From: Parapedobacter lycopersici_A
GTDB taxonomy: Bacteria > Bacteroidota > Bacteroidia > Sphingobacteriales > Sphingobacteriaceae
NCBI RefSeq assembly: GCF_040395035.1
Contig: NZ_JBEBRB010000024.1
Location: 1 to 38,087 of the forward strand
Direction of reading: 5' to 3'
DNA length: 38,087 bases
The notes under the pieces were generated by a model. It was not told the DNA's origin. It did not search any database and worked only from the letters and a program-made list of their open reading frames with translations. The translations under genes were made by a program, and so were the position numbers. Shown in pieces: positions 23,908 to 31,672 of the stretch. Numbering within the stretch: position 1 is the stretch's first letter; every line of letters begins with the position of its first letter.

Positions 23908-24363
23908 TTATCGTTTCAGCACCCGTGCGAGTTCGCGCTTGGTGTCGCGCTCCTTGATCGTTTCCCGCTTGTCAAAATCTTTTTTCCCCTGAGCCAATGC
24001 GATTTCAATTTTGGCAAACCCGCGGTTACTAATGAACATGCGCAACGGAATGATGGTAAAACCGCGCTCCTCGCTTTTGGTTTTCAGTTTTTTGAGCTCC
24101 TTCTTGGTCAGCAGCAGCTGCCGGTCGCGCTTTGCCTCGTGATTATAGAATGAGCCGTGGGAATACTCAGCAATGTGCATGTTACGGATATAAAGGCCGT
24201 CATCAAAGAAGGAGCAGAACGAATCGTTAATATTGGCCTTCCCCTCCCTTATGGATTTGATTTCTGTACCCAGAAGGCGTATGCCGGCTACATAGGTATC
24301 CAGTATATGGAATTCAAAATATGCCTTCTTATTTTTGATGTTGATGTCTGAAGATAGTGCCAT
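23908..24363 (-). CDS. smpB: SsrA-binding protein SmpB
   Basis: A 151-residue protein that carries tmRNA to stalled ribosomes in trans-translation. Family features are INIKNKKAYFEFHI, TYVAGIRLLGTEIKSIREGK, NINDSFCSF..GLYIRNMHIAEY, HEAKRDRQLLL and the basic tail KKDFDKRETIKERD with KRELAR. The ATG at 24363 is chosen because MALSSDINIKNKKAYF matches the normal SmpB start; a longer frame from 24402 would overlap the DtxR-like gene. The upstream DtxR-like gene ends 23 nt away on the same strand. The tmRNA gene itself is not in the window. Confidence 0.96.
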   Translation of the reverse strand: MALSSDINIKNKKAYFEFHILDTYVAGIRLLGTEIKSIREGKANINDSFCSFFDDGLYIRNMHIAEYSHGSFYNHEAKRDRQLLLTKKELKKLKTKSEERGFTIIPLRMFISNRGFAKIEIALAQGKKDFDKRETIKERDTKRELARVLKR

Positions 24364-24386
24364 GGTGTTGCTAACAGGTAAACCGA

Positions 24387-25049
24387 TCAAATGCGTTTGC
24401 AATAAATGCTCTGGGCCACTTTGTCAGAAATATTAATCTTGCGTCCGTCCACTTCCAGGGCCATCGAATTGTCGAAGTCGTATTTTTCCGCTACCCGGGC
24501 TTCACTGCCGATGCCGATACCCATTTGGCTGACATATTGCAAAAACGAAGGGCTGTTGTCTTTCACCGCAATGATGGTGTATGACTTGCCGGCAGCGGCT
24601 TCTGCCAGTGTTTTTCGGTCTTCGTTAACGTACGCGCCATCGGCAGACGGTATCGCATCGCCATGCGGGTCAAATTGCGGATAGCCCAGGAATTTGTCAA
24701 GCCGGTCCACCAGTTTATCTGATTTGATGTGCTCCAGCTCTTCTGCGATATCATGTACCTCATCCCAGCTAAATCCCAGTTTATCGTATAAAAATGTCTC
24801 CCATAAGCGGTGCTTGCGGATGACGGCAACAGCTAGGTCACGTCCGGTAGGTGTGAGGGAAATCTTACCGTATTTTTCATAGTTGACCAACTGCTTCTCC
24901 TTCAATTTTTTGAGCATGTCAGTGGCCGTGGCCGGACGTACGTTTAGTTTTCCGGCCAATTGATTCGTGCCCGCTTCACCGGTGCTGTTTTGTTCGACGG
25001 TGATACGCAACAATGCTTTAAGGTAATTTTCCTCTGTAACAGACAGCAT
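24387..25049 (-). CDS. DtxR/MntR family metal-dependent transcriptional regulator
   Basis: A 220-residue regulator. The N-terminal winged helix-turn-helix covers about 1-70 (SVTEENYLKALLRI, LNVRPATATDMLKKL, YEKYGKISLTPTGRDLA). The metal-binding and dimerisation helices follow (RKHRLWETFLYDKLGFSWDEVHDIAEELEH), with His and Glu residues that would bind Mn or Fe. A FeoA/SH3-like end lies at about 150-220. Proteins of this type repress metal uptake genes when metal is plentiful. No transporter gene is adjacent. A -7 element ends 5 nt before the ATG, pointing to a leaderless mRNA. smpB follows. Confidence 0.92.
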   Translation of the reverse strand: MLSVTEENYLKALLRITVEQNSTGEAGTNQLAGKLNVRPATATDMLKKLKEKQLVNYEKYGKISLTPTGRDLAVAVIRKHRLWETFLYDKLGFSWDEVHDIAEELEHIKSDKLVDRLDKFLGYPQFDPHGDAIPSADGAYVNEDRKTLAEAAAGKSYTIIAVKDNSPSFLQYVSQMGIGIGSEARVAEKYDFDNSMALEVDGRKINISDKVAQSIYCKRI

Positions 25050-25054
25050 GGCAG

Positions 25055-25062
25055 CAAAGGTA
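25055..25062 (-). promoter_or_regulatory. -7 element TACCTTTG immediately before the DtxR-like gene
   Basis: Minus-strand TACCTTTG followed by CTGCC and then the ATG at 25049. The exact consensus match is clear, and the 5-nt gap implies transcription starts at or within a few bases of the start codon. Confidence 0.55.
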
Positions 25063-25146
25063 GGTAATTGCAGCGAATTAACGGTCTAAATGCTGTTTTT
25101 GCGTGCAAAATATCTGATGAATGTGCGGCTTTACCATCGCGTATAA

Positions 25147-25178
25147 AATAAAAAAGGCACCAAAAAGCGGTGCCTTTT
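25147..25178 (-). terminator. Rho-independent terminator of sucD
   Basis: A perfect 10-bp stem (AAAAGGCACC at 25152-25161, GGTGCCTTTT at 25169-25178) with a 7-nt loop, followed on the minus strand by a T-rich tail. It begins about 20 nt past the sucD stop and separates it from the DtxR-like gene. Confidence 0.88.
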
Positions 25179-25198
25179 CTGCCAACAAATGAGGCTGT

Positions 25199-26077
25199 TT
25201 ATTTTTTTGCGGCCAATTCTTCGGCCATTGCTTTTCCAATTTCGGCGGGGGATTCCACCACCCGTATTCCGCATTCACGCATAATTTTCATTTTAGCGGC
25301 AGCGGTGTCGTCTGCACCACCCACAATAGCACCGGCATGACCCATGCGGCGTCCCGGAGGCGCGGTCTGTCCGGCGATAAAGCCTACAACCGGTTTCGTG
25401 CCATGTTCCTTGATCCAACGGGCAGCTTCGGCTTCCATGCCACCGCCGATCTCGCCGATGACAATAATTCCTTCGGTTTCCGGATCTGCCATAAGCAGTT
25501 CCACAGCCTCTTTAGTGGTGGTTCCGATGATCGGGTCGCCGCCGATTCCGATTGCTGTTGTAATTCCAAGTCCGGCTTTTACTGTTTGATCAACAGCTTC
25601 GTAAGTAAGCGTTCCGGATTTGGATACGATACCTACCGCGCCTTTTTTGAAAATGAAGCCGGGCATGATGCCAATCTTGGCCTCATCGGCTGTGATGATG
25701 CCCGGACAATTAGGTCCAATAAGCCTGGAGTTTTTATCACTGAGGTATGACTTTACCTGAATCATGTCTTTGGTCGGAATACCTTCTGTGATACACACAA
25801 TCACTTCAATACCTGCAGCGGCAGCTTCCATAATGGCATCTGCAGCAAAGGCGGGAGGGACGAAAATGATAGACACGTTGGCCCCGGTTTGGTCTACGGC
25901 ATCCTGCACCGTATTGAATACCGGCCGGTCCAAGTGGGTTTGCCCGCCTTTTCCGGGAGTTACGCCGCCAACGACCTGGGTGCCGTATTCGATCATCTGT
26001 GATGCATGGTAAGTGCCTTCGTTACCTGTGAAGCCCTGTACGATTACTTTGGAATGCTTATTTACTAATACGCTCAT
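25199..26077 (-). CDS. sucD: Succinate-CoA ligase (ADP-forming), alpha subunit
   Basis: A 292-residue TCA-cycle subunit that, with SucC, converts succinyl-CoA to succinate with ATP or GTP formation. Features: N-terminal CoA-binding fold with VQGFTGNEGTYHASQMIEYG and GGVTPGKGGQTHL, the PPAFAADAIMEAAAAGI segment, RLIGPNCPGIITADEAKIGI and the phosphohistidine site in PPGRRMGHAGAIV. Length agrees with the family. It stands alone here; no sucC is in the window. A good promoter precedes it and a terminator follows, so it is probably a single-gene transcript. Confidence 0.97.
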   Translation of the reverse strand: MSVLVNKHSKVIVQGFTGNEGTYHASQMIEYGTQVVGGVTPGKGGQTHLDRPVFNTVQDAVDQTGANVSIIFVPPAFAADAIMEAAAAGIEVIVCITEGIPTKDMIQVKSYLSDKNSRLIGPNCPGIITADEAKIGIMPGFIFKKGAVGIVSKSGTLTYEAVDQTVKAGLGITTAIGIGGDPIIGTTTKEAVELLMADPETEGIIVIGEIGGGMEAEAARWIKEHGTKPVVGFIAGQTAPPGRRMGHAGAIVGGADDTAAAKMKIMRECGIRVVESPAEIGKAMAEELAAKK

Positions 26078-26096
26078 TGTTCTGGTTTTTGCCCCG

Positions 26097-26127
26097 CAAA
26101 CTTAGATAAAATTGCTTTTAAATGCAA
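26097..26127 (-). promoter_or_regulatory. Bacteroidota promoter (TTG, 20 nt, TAAGTTTG) for sucD
   Basis: On the minus strand the -33 TTG is at 26125-26127 and the -7 TAAGTTTG at 26097-26104, spaced by 20 nt. The sucD ATG at 26077 is 19 nt downstream. One of the best matches in the window. Confidence 0.8.
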
Positions 26128-26253
26128 GTCTGTGGAATGGCATATAACGGCAACTTCGATTATCGGGAAACAATTACCGAACTGCAGGTGACGACCGGTG
26201 TGATTCAGGCATTGAAAAGAGCGGAAAATGCAACCGGCGATTACGCGTTGATT

Positions 26254-26796
26254 TTAATCAACTTTCCGGAATTGGAGCTTGGCGTAGAAATCCCAAAGTA
26301 CGATACCTACTGATACGGCTACATTCAGTGAATGTTTGGTGCCCGATTGGGGGATCTCGATGCAGGTGTCCAAACTTTGCATGACGGCTTCCGATACGCC
26401 GTGTACTTCGTTTCCGAAGATTAATGCGTATTTTTCGGAAGGGTCAGGGACAAACTGCTGGAGCGGAATGCTACCTTCCGCCTGCTCGACAGCAATTATG
26501 TGGTATCCCGCTTTCCGTAGCTCTGCAACGGCATAGGCGGTTTCTGAAACGTATTCCCATTGTACCGATCGGGTAGCGCCAAGTGCAGTTTTTTCGATTT
26601 CCCGATGGGGAGGCGTACCGGTAATACCGCAAAGCATTATCCGTTCGATAGCGAATCCGTCGGCTGTCCGGAACGCCGAACCTACATTGTGCATGCTCCG
26701 TACATTATCGAGTACCATGGTAATGGGGGTTTTGGCTTGCTTGCGGAACGCCTCAACTGAAGGCCGTTGCAATTGATCCATGGAGTGTTTCTGCAT
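26254..26796 (-). CDS. SPOUT (TrmH/SpoU) family RNA 2'-O-methyltransferase
   Basis: A 180-residue methyltransferase with the three SpoU motifs: VLDNVRSMHNVGSAFRTADG (about 29-48), ALIFGNEVHGVSEAVM (about 123-138) and EIPQSGTKHSLNVAVSVGIV (about 147-166). These build the trefoil-knot SAM site. The target (tRNA or rRNA) cannot be told. The first ATG (26796) is used because the segment before MDQL looks like the usual family start; Met6 at 26781 is the alternative. The -7 element ends only 4 nt before the first ATG, so the mRNA is leaderless if that start is right, or has a short leader if Met6 is used. Confidence 0.92.
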   Translation of the reverse strand: MQKHSMDQLQRPSVEAFRKQAKTPITMVLDNVRSMHNVGSAFRTADGFAIERIMLCGITGTPPHREIEKTALGATRSVQWEYVSETAYAVAELRKAGYHIIAVEQAEGSIPLQQFVPDPSEKYALIFGNEVHGVSEAVMQSLDTCIEIPQSGTKHSLNVAVSVGIVLWDFYAKLQFRKVD

Positions 26797-26800
26797 GCTG

Positions 26801-26808
26801 CAAACTTA
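26801..26808 (-). promoter_or_regulatory. -7 element TAAGTTTG directly before the TrmH-type gene
   Basis: Minus-strand TAAGTTTGCAGC then ATG (26796). The -7 match is exact; the -33 region holds only TTAA. The remaining spacer to rpsT (26809-26955) shows nothing else that I can name. Confidence 0.55.
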
Positions 26809-26955
26809 GGTAATTCCTTTTAAAGGGATTAATTTGCGAAAGCTCATTTTTTGGGTGTATCCGGACGCTGCGTGCCCGCTTGTCCTCCACGCAAGGCACC
26901 GAACATTTTTTCTGATGAAAATACAGGAAAACTTAAACTTTTGAATGATTAGGAT

Positions 26956-26986
26956 TTTGAATATTAAAAATAAGGTGCTACATTTG
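26956..26986 (+). promoter_or_regulatory. Canonical Bacteroidota promoter (TTTG, 19 nt, TACATTTG) for rpsT
   Basis: TTTG at 26956-26959, a 19-nt A/T-rich spacer and TACATTTG at 26979-26986 followed by CAGT. It is a full match to the phylum consensus and lies 40 nt before the ATG, as expected for a strongly expressed ribosomal gene. Confidence 0.88.
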
Positions 26987-27026
26987 CAGTCCGAAAATAA
27001 GGCAGAAATAAAATAGCTAAAAATAA

Positions 27027-27281
27027 ATGGCAAATCATAAATCAGCACTTAAAAGAATCCGGTCTACGGCCACTAAGCGTTTGAGAAATCGTTATCAGGC
27101 AAAAACGACCCGTAATGCGATTAAAAAGTTAAGAAACACCACTTCGGCCGAAGAAGCCAAAACGTTGTTACCCCGTGTCATTTCAATGCTTGACCGGTTG
27201 GCTAAAAAGAATGTGATTCATAAGAATAAAGCTTCCAATAACAAATCGAAGCTGACGAAACTGGTGAATAGCTTGTCATAA
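27027..27281 (+). CDS. rpsT: 30S ribosomal protein S20
   Basis: An 84-residue, Lys/Arg-rich protein with the S20 start (MANHKSALKRIRSTATKRLR), the NRYQAKTTRNAIKKLR helix and the ending with LDRLAKKNVIHKNKASNNKSKL. It binds 16S rRNA early in assembly of the small subunit. It is a single-gene unit between a strong promoter and a strong hairpin terminator. The leader is A-rich with no Shine-Dalgarno sequence, usual for this phylum. Confidence 0.98.
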   Translation: MANHKSALKRIRSTATKRLRNRYQAKTTRNAIKKLRNTTSAEEAKTLLPRVISMLDRLAKKNVIHKNKASNNKSKLTKLVNSLS

Positions 27282-27306
27282 TCTACAGATATAGTACAAC
27301 AGTATG

Positions 27307-27344
27307 AAAGGCCGTCCCGGGATATCCCGGGACGGCCTTTTGTA
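27307..27344 (+). terminator. Strong hairpin terminator between rpsT and the convergent DUF1080 gene
   Basis: A near-perfect palindrome of two 16-nt arms (27307-27322 and 27325-27340) containing GGCCGTCCCGGG, with TTTT on the plus side. It lies between convergent stop codons (27281 and 27364) and could serve both. The core is the same as in the hairpin at 31614-31652. Confidence 0.85.
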
Positions 27345-27363
27345 TTGTGTCGTGTCGTCAGCC

Positions 27364-28215
27364 TTATTCGGTTTTATTGCCGGCTAGGGCAAGTACCTGC
27401 CGAAGGGCATGGGGATCGCGGAGATAAGGTGACAGGTCGAGCAACTCCACTTTCCGGAAATCAATGGGATGGCTTTCGCTTTGCAACGCAATGTATCCCT
27501 GCTGGAGCAGTATTCCGTCGGTTTTTACCGCCGGGTCAAATTGGGAAACGTTGCTGCCACCAACTTGGGGCTGATAATAAGTCAATACGGTATCTCCTTC
27601 AACAATGTGCTGAATCATAGAATCGGCCAATACTAAAAATTCGGCAGTTACCCATTGGTCGCCATGAAACGTACGGGAAGTTGAATTAATGCAATGTGGG
27701 GTAAACAGCGTGCTGTCCATTACCACATTTGTGCCGGGCGTACAGAGATTACAGGTAGGGCGTGCTTCGGTACCATTGCCCCCAAGAAACTGCCCTTCAA
27801 TGGAAATTGGAAAATCCTGGTCCTGCAGCATGGAGTTTGGTGCCTGTGCATGCAACATGACGCCGCTATTTCGCCATGCCCAATCTTCACCTCCCCGGGC
27901 CTGTTCGCCGGTAAAACGGTATTCCACACGAAGCAGGTATGCCGAATAGGGCGTGTTGTAAAAAATATGGCCGTATTGCTGATCGAAATCCGTATACCCA
28001 TCGTACCGTACCTTCAGCAATCCATCCTCGACGCGGAACGTATTGGCGTAATTTTCGCCGACGGGGTGCTTGGCAATTTTAATCGTCCATTCATTGAGAT
28101 CCTTGCCATTGAATAGGGATTTCCATACGATTTCGTGTTTGTTTCCACCGGTTGGATCCGCGCAGCTGGAAACCAGGCAAACCGCAAATACGGTAATGAG
28201 TAAGGTGATCTTCAT
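27364..28215 (-). CDS. DUF1080 (3-keto-disaccharide hydrolase domain) lipoprotein
   Basis: A 283-residue exported protein. The signal ends in CLVSSC, with lipid attachment at Cys18. The mature part has the DUF1080 concanavalin-like fold: WKSLFNGKDLNEWTIKI, VEDGLLKVRYDGY, LRVEYRFTGEQ, NSGVMLHAQAP, then PISIEGQFLGGN and ending HPIDFRKVELLDL. Many members act on sugars or 3-keto-glycosides; the substrate here is unknown. It begins 21 nt after the stop of the AraC-type regulator on the same strand, so the two are probably one transcript. It ends at the shared terminator with rpsT. Confidence 0.88.
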   Translation of the reverse strand: MKITLLITVFAVCLVSSCADPTGGNKHEIVWKSLFNGKDLNEWTIKIAKHPVGENYANTFRVEDGLLKVRYDGYTDFDQQYGHIFYNTPYSAYLLRVEYRFTGEQARGGEDWAWRNSGVMLHAQAPNSMLQDQDFPISIEGQFLGGNGTEARPTCNLCTPGTNVVMDSTLFTPHCINSTSRTFHGDQWVTAEFLVLADSMIQHIVEGDTVLTYYQPQVGGSNVSQFDPAVKTDGILLQQGYIALQSESHPIDFRKVELLDLSPYLRDPHALRQVLALAGNKTE

Positions 28216-28236
28216 GTTAATGGTTTTGTTTTCAAA

Positions 28237-29049
28237 TTATTGGTTCCACAGGCTTTTATGCTTAACGTATTCGCTTGGCCGAACCCCGACAATTTTTGTA
28301 AATGTATTGCTGAATGTGGGTAAACTGCTATATCCAACCCTGGCAGCAACCTCATTAATGCTGAGTTTCTCGTCGAGCAGTAATTTCAACCCTTTTAGCA
28401 TCCGTAAGATTGTAAAATACTGAATGAATGACATGTTCAATTCTTTTTGGAATAACCGGGCCAGCGAGCGCTCACTAATATCAAACTGATTGGCTACATG
28501 CCTGAAGCTGATATGGTTGGCTATATGCTGGTCCATATATTCGACGATTTTAACCAGTCGCGGGTCACTTGGATAGGGCAGGCTCAGCGGTAGTGCGCCC
28601 CGACCCAGTTCGGATAGTAGCATTTTGAATGCTTTCGCAATGCTGTATCGTCCCTCGTCGTCGGGCCAGATGTTGCCATTCCATCGATTGGTAAACATCA
28701 TCAGCTCCATCAACAGGCTATCAACCGGATAGATACCCGGGCGCATGAAAAAGTCGTCGTCATGTTCATATACCGGGAAATATAAGTTCCGCATGATCAC
28801 CTCCGCGGAACTTGGATGGATGCTATGGCGAACGCCGGCGGGGATCCAGATGTAGTGCCGGGCAGGCAGGAAGTAGGATTGTTTGGGTGTATTAAGGTAA
28901 ACCACACCTCCTTCGGTGTACAGAAACTGCCCTTTTTTATGCACATGTTCCGGAATCAGTTTCTCACCCATCATTGCGTGGTGGCAATAGATGGTGTCAT
29001 CATAACGATCTACTTCGGTGAGGTAATACCTGTTGACATATTTCTCCAT
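28237..29049 (-). CDS. AraC family transcriptional regulator with N-terminal cupin
   Basis: A 270-residue regulator. The N-terminal cupin-like sensor covers about 1-110 (EHVHKKGQFLYTEGG, LPARHYIWIPAGVRHSI). The C-terminal double helix-turn-helix spans about 165-262: ISFRHVANQFDISERSLARL is the first and LSINEVAARVGYSSLPTFSN the second, with the usual ending VGVRPSEYVK. It probably senses a small molecule such as a sugar and may regulate the DUF1080 gene immediately downstream (21 nt). A -7 element is found at 29099-29106. Confidence 0.92.
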   Translation of the reverse strand: MEKYVNRYYLTEVDRYDDTIYCHHAMMGEKLIPEHVHKKGQFLYTEGGVVYLNTPKQSYFLPARHYIWIPAGVRHSIHPSSAEVIMRNLYFPVYEHDDDFFMRPGIYPVDSLLMELMMFTNRWNGNIWPDDEGRYSIAKAFKMLLSELGRGALPLSLPYPSDPRLVKIVEYMDQHIANHISFRHVANQFDISERSLARLFQKELNMSFIQYFTILRMLKGLKLLLDEKLSINEVAARVGYSSLPTFSNTFTKIVGVRPSEYVKHKSLWNQ

Positions 29050-29098
29050 GAAAGATTTTGTTCCAGCGATAACTTTAAGATACGGAATAAACTGCCGG

Positions 29099-29106
29099 CA
29101 AAAATA
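29099..29106 (-). promoter_or_regulatory. -7 element TATTTTTG for the AraC-DUF1080 unit
   Basis: Minus-strand TATTTTTGCC matches TAnnTTTG and lies 49 nt before the ATG at 29049. No TTTG at 19-21 nt upstream, so it is a moderate call. Confidence 0.45.
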
Positions 29107-29160
29107 AGGCTTTTGTGTCTAATATGGATAATAATGTGGCATTATATGATAACAATTCCT

Positions 29161-31557
29161 TTACCCAAATTTTCGTTTTCTACGGTATTGCTGGAGCAGT
29201 CCGCCAAGGAATAGTAACAAGGGCGGGAGAGCGACGTTCAGCACTTTCCAGCGAAGCTGTGCATTTTTGACTTTGATCGGATCAAGTAGGCGGAGTTTTA
29301 TCTCTTTGGCCCGAAGGGATATAATTCCGGTATCATCAGCAAGGTAATCGACTGCATTCAACAGAAACGACCGGTTTCCGTACTGCCGTTCGGCATAGCG
29401 GTCCCACCCAAGGGGATAAGGAGAGCCGTCCGCCGGGTTTACCTGCCCTTTGAATACATCGCCATCGGCAATGGCTACCATTTTTGTTGGTTTGCCCTGT
29501 GACGGGACTGGCGGAGCGGAAACCAGGCCTTCCGGCACGGGTCGGTTTAAAAAGACCGATGAAAACGTGCCTTCAAGAAGAGCAGCCACCGGATAAGGGT
29601 GGTTCTTGAATTTAGCCGGATCAGGCGTTTCTCCCGCCATTTGCAGTGCTACCGTGGCAGGAACGTCAAACAACCTGGAAAATGGCGACGATTGGAGTAT
29701 GAATTCCTTCCGGACACCTGGTGTAGAAATGGTGTCCAGCGTACCTGAAAACTCACTGCGGATACCATCCAGGTTTTTTAATATCGGATGTGTTGTGAGC
29801 GGTACGAAAACCGGATAGAACAGCCAGGGTGCCAGCTCGATCTGCGGCTGCCCGCCGATATTGCCTACAGTAAGCGGGATTTGCGCACTGTTCATGTCGG
29901 CAATGAGATTATAATTAAACCGGATCCCGTAAGTAAAGAGCAGGTCGTCCAGGTTAAGGTTTCTGGCCAGCACCAGTTGTTCTCCGGTTGTACGCAAGCT
30001 GTCCAGGTCGGCATTTACCTGATCAATGGCCCATAGGACACGTCCACCATTCATGACGAAGTAGTCGATTTTGTATTTTTCGGCTTCGCTGAATGGCTGG
30101 CGTGGTTTAGCGACGACCAGTACATCAAGTTGGTTCAGCCCTTCAAATGTCATTTCCTTAAGATCGACCCAGCCAACCTGATATCCCCCCATCAGGCTTT
30201 GGATAGCATCATGTAACTGTAATTCGTCTAATTCGCCGTGCCCTTCGGTAAACCCAACCAATGGTCGGCCATCGGCAGTGACTTTGCGCAATGCCGAAAC
30301 AAACGCGTATTCGAGGTTCTGTACAGCGTTATTCAGTACTTCTTCATGCGGCGCGCCGGTTCGGTTTTGCAGTAAGCTTACCGGAATCTGCGTGTCGCGG
30401 TAAGCTATCAGCGCACCGGGAAAGATCAATTTCTGTGTAAGGCCGTCGTCCGTCCGGACCGTCAGATTGGTCGGGTTAATTCCCTGTTCGCCCAAGGCGT
30501 TTACCTGTGCTTCCTGTTGTTTACTGTTTCCTTCCAGGGGATTCAGAAAAGCATACGTCAGCTTTCCACCCGAATAGGCCTTCAGATCGGCCAGCAGGTC
30601 GGCCGTTGCCTGTTTTAATCGGCTGAACCCCGGGGGAAGGCTGCCGTCGAGAAAAACGGTAACATGTACTTCGTCGGGCAGGTTTGCCGCGGTTTCCCGT
30701 GAAAGCGGTGACAGCGTAAACCGCTTTTCCTCGGTAAAATCAACCCGTCCGAAATAGTTTGCCGCCACACCGTTCATCAGCAGCACGGCACCTACGGCGG
30801 CAATGCCGTATACTGGCCTTTTTGTACGGAGCGATCCGCGGTCGGACAGCGCCAGCAGGCAGCTAAACAACATCAAGAAAATGAAGCTGGCGAAATAGAC
30901 GGCATCCCGGCTATCCAGCACACCGCGGCTGAGTGCGGCATAATGCGCCTGCATGCCCAAGTTACTCACACTGCTTTCCCAGCCATGGAACAACGGTATG
31001 CCGGCCAACGCATCAAAGGCATAGAAGGCTAAAAAACAGCAACATATGGCCAACAGAAAGGCAATAATGGGATTACGGCAAAGCACCGACATCAGTACGC
31101 CGATCGCCGTGAACGCGGACCCCATGAGGAAAAGACCGATATATGAACCAATTACCGCGCCCGTATCGATATTCCCTGCAGGGAGCCCGAGTTGGTAGAC
31201 CGTATAGTAGTATATTCCCGTTGGGATAAGCGCAAGCAGCACGACAGTAAGGCTGCCCAAGTATTTGCCCAGCAGCAAATGGAAGCGGCTGACAGGTTTA
31301 CTCAGCAGCAGCTCCAACGTGCCTTCCGCACGTTCACCCGCTATACTACGCATGGTAATGGCCGGAATCAGAAACATAAACAGGTAAGGAGCGAGGGTGA
31401 AAAAGCTCGTTAATGTGGCGTAACCATATTCCAGGATACTGGTATCGGGGAATACCCAAAGCAACAGTCCTGAGATAAGCAGGAATATACCTATGGCCAG
31501 GTAGCCGGTCAGGGAATTAAAAAATGCAGAAACCTCTTTTTTGTAAATACTAAGCAA
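29161..31557 (-). CDS. gldFG: Fused GldF-GldG: ABC permease and substrate-binding-like protein
   Basis: A 798-residue fusion. The first 240 residues are an ABC-2 permease of the GldF type (IYKKEVSAFFNSLTGYLAIG, MRSIAGERAEGTLELLLSKP) with six predicted helices. From about 255 a further helix leads into a GldG-like periplasmic part (FTEEKRFTLSPLSRETAANL, GFTEGHGELDELQLHDAI, QLDVLVVAKPRQPFSEAEKY), and a membrane helix near 770-790 precedes a basic tail. In gliding Bacteroidota, GldA, GldF and GldG form one ABC machine needed for motility; homologues are also common in non-gliders. The start is TTG at 31555-31557: a stop lies five codons upstream with no ATG, and the first residues match the GldF start. 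A terminator hairpin sits 57 nt upstream, so it needs its own promoter there; only one-mismatch boxes are seen. Confidence 0.92.
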   Translation of the reverse strand: MLSIYKKEVSAFFNSLTGYLAIGIFLLISGLLLWVFPDTSILEYGYATLTSFFTLAPYLFMFLIPAITMRSIAGERAEGTLELLLSKPVSRFHLLLGKYLGSLTVVLLALIPTGIYYYTVYQLGLPAGNIDTGAVIGSYIGLFLMGSAFTAIGVLMSVLCRNPIIAFLLAICCCFLAFYAFDALAGIPLFHGWESSVSNLGMQAHYAALSRGVLDSRDAVYFASFIFLMLFSCLLALSDRGSLRTKRPVYGIAAVGAVLLMNGVAANYFGRVDFTEEKRFTLSPLSRETAANLPDEVHVTVFLDGSLPPGFSRLKQATADLLADLKAYSGGKLTYAFLNPLEGNSKQQEAQVNALGEQGINPTNLTVRTDDGLTQKLIFPGALIAYRDTQIPVSLLQNRTGAPHEEVLNNAVQNLEYAFVSALRKVTADGRPLVGFTEGHGELDELQLHDAIQSLMGGYQVGWVDLKEMTFEGLNQLDVLVVAKPRQPFSEAEKYKIDYFVMNGGRVLWAIDQVNADLDSLRTTGEQLVLARNLNLDDLLFTYGIRFNYNLIADMNSAQIPLTVGNIGGQPQIELAPWLFYPVFVPLTTHPILKNLDGIRSEFSGTLDTISTPGVRKEFILQSSPFSRLFDVPATVALQMAGETPDPAKFKNHPYPVAALLEGTFSSVFLNRPVPEGLVSAPPVPSQGKPTKMVAIADGDVFKGQVNPADGSPYPLGWDRYAERQYGNRSFLLNAVDYLADDTGIISLRAKEIKLRLLDPIKVKNAQLRWKVLNVALPPLLLFLGGLLQQYRRKRKFG

Positions 31558-31613
31558 GTGCGTATCTGTTTATGGAATGCGGCATCGAAAATAGGAAATA
31601 TAGCAGGTAAAAC

Positions 31614-31652
31614 AAAAAGGCCGTCCCGGGAATTCCCCGGGACGGCCTTTTT
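31614..31652 (-). terminator. Strong bidirectional-looking hairpin terminator after the outer-membrane protein gene
   Basis: A perfect 17-bp stem (31614-31630 with 31636-31652) and 5-nt loop, core GGCCGTCCCGGG, with five T on each side. It begins 20 nt past the stop of the barrel gene on the minus strand and lies 57 nt before the gldFG start, so the gldA-side transcript should not read into gldFG. Confidence 0.9.
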
Positions 31653-31672
31653 GTTATTGAATGTTATTATGC

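Noticed and set aside
23891..23911. GC-rich inverted repeat AAGGGGCG/CGCCCTT between the mutS-like and smpB stop codons
   Set aside because: The stem has a mismatch or bulge and no T-run, and it overlaps the smpB stop codon. Too weak to call a terminator.
24364..24402. Upstream start for smpB at 24402
   Set aside because: It adds 13 residues not expected in SmpB and overlaps the preceding gene; the ATG at 24363 gives the normal N-terminus.
26122..26313. A 63-codon plus-strand frame between sucD and the TrmH-type gene with fair codon use
   Set aside because: Its first codons overlap the sucD -33 box and its last 60 nt are antisense to the conserved C-terminus of the methyltransferase. No family is recognised, so it is not called a gene.
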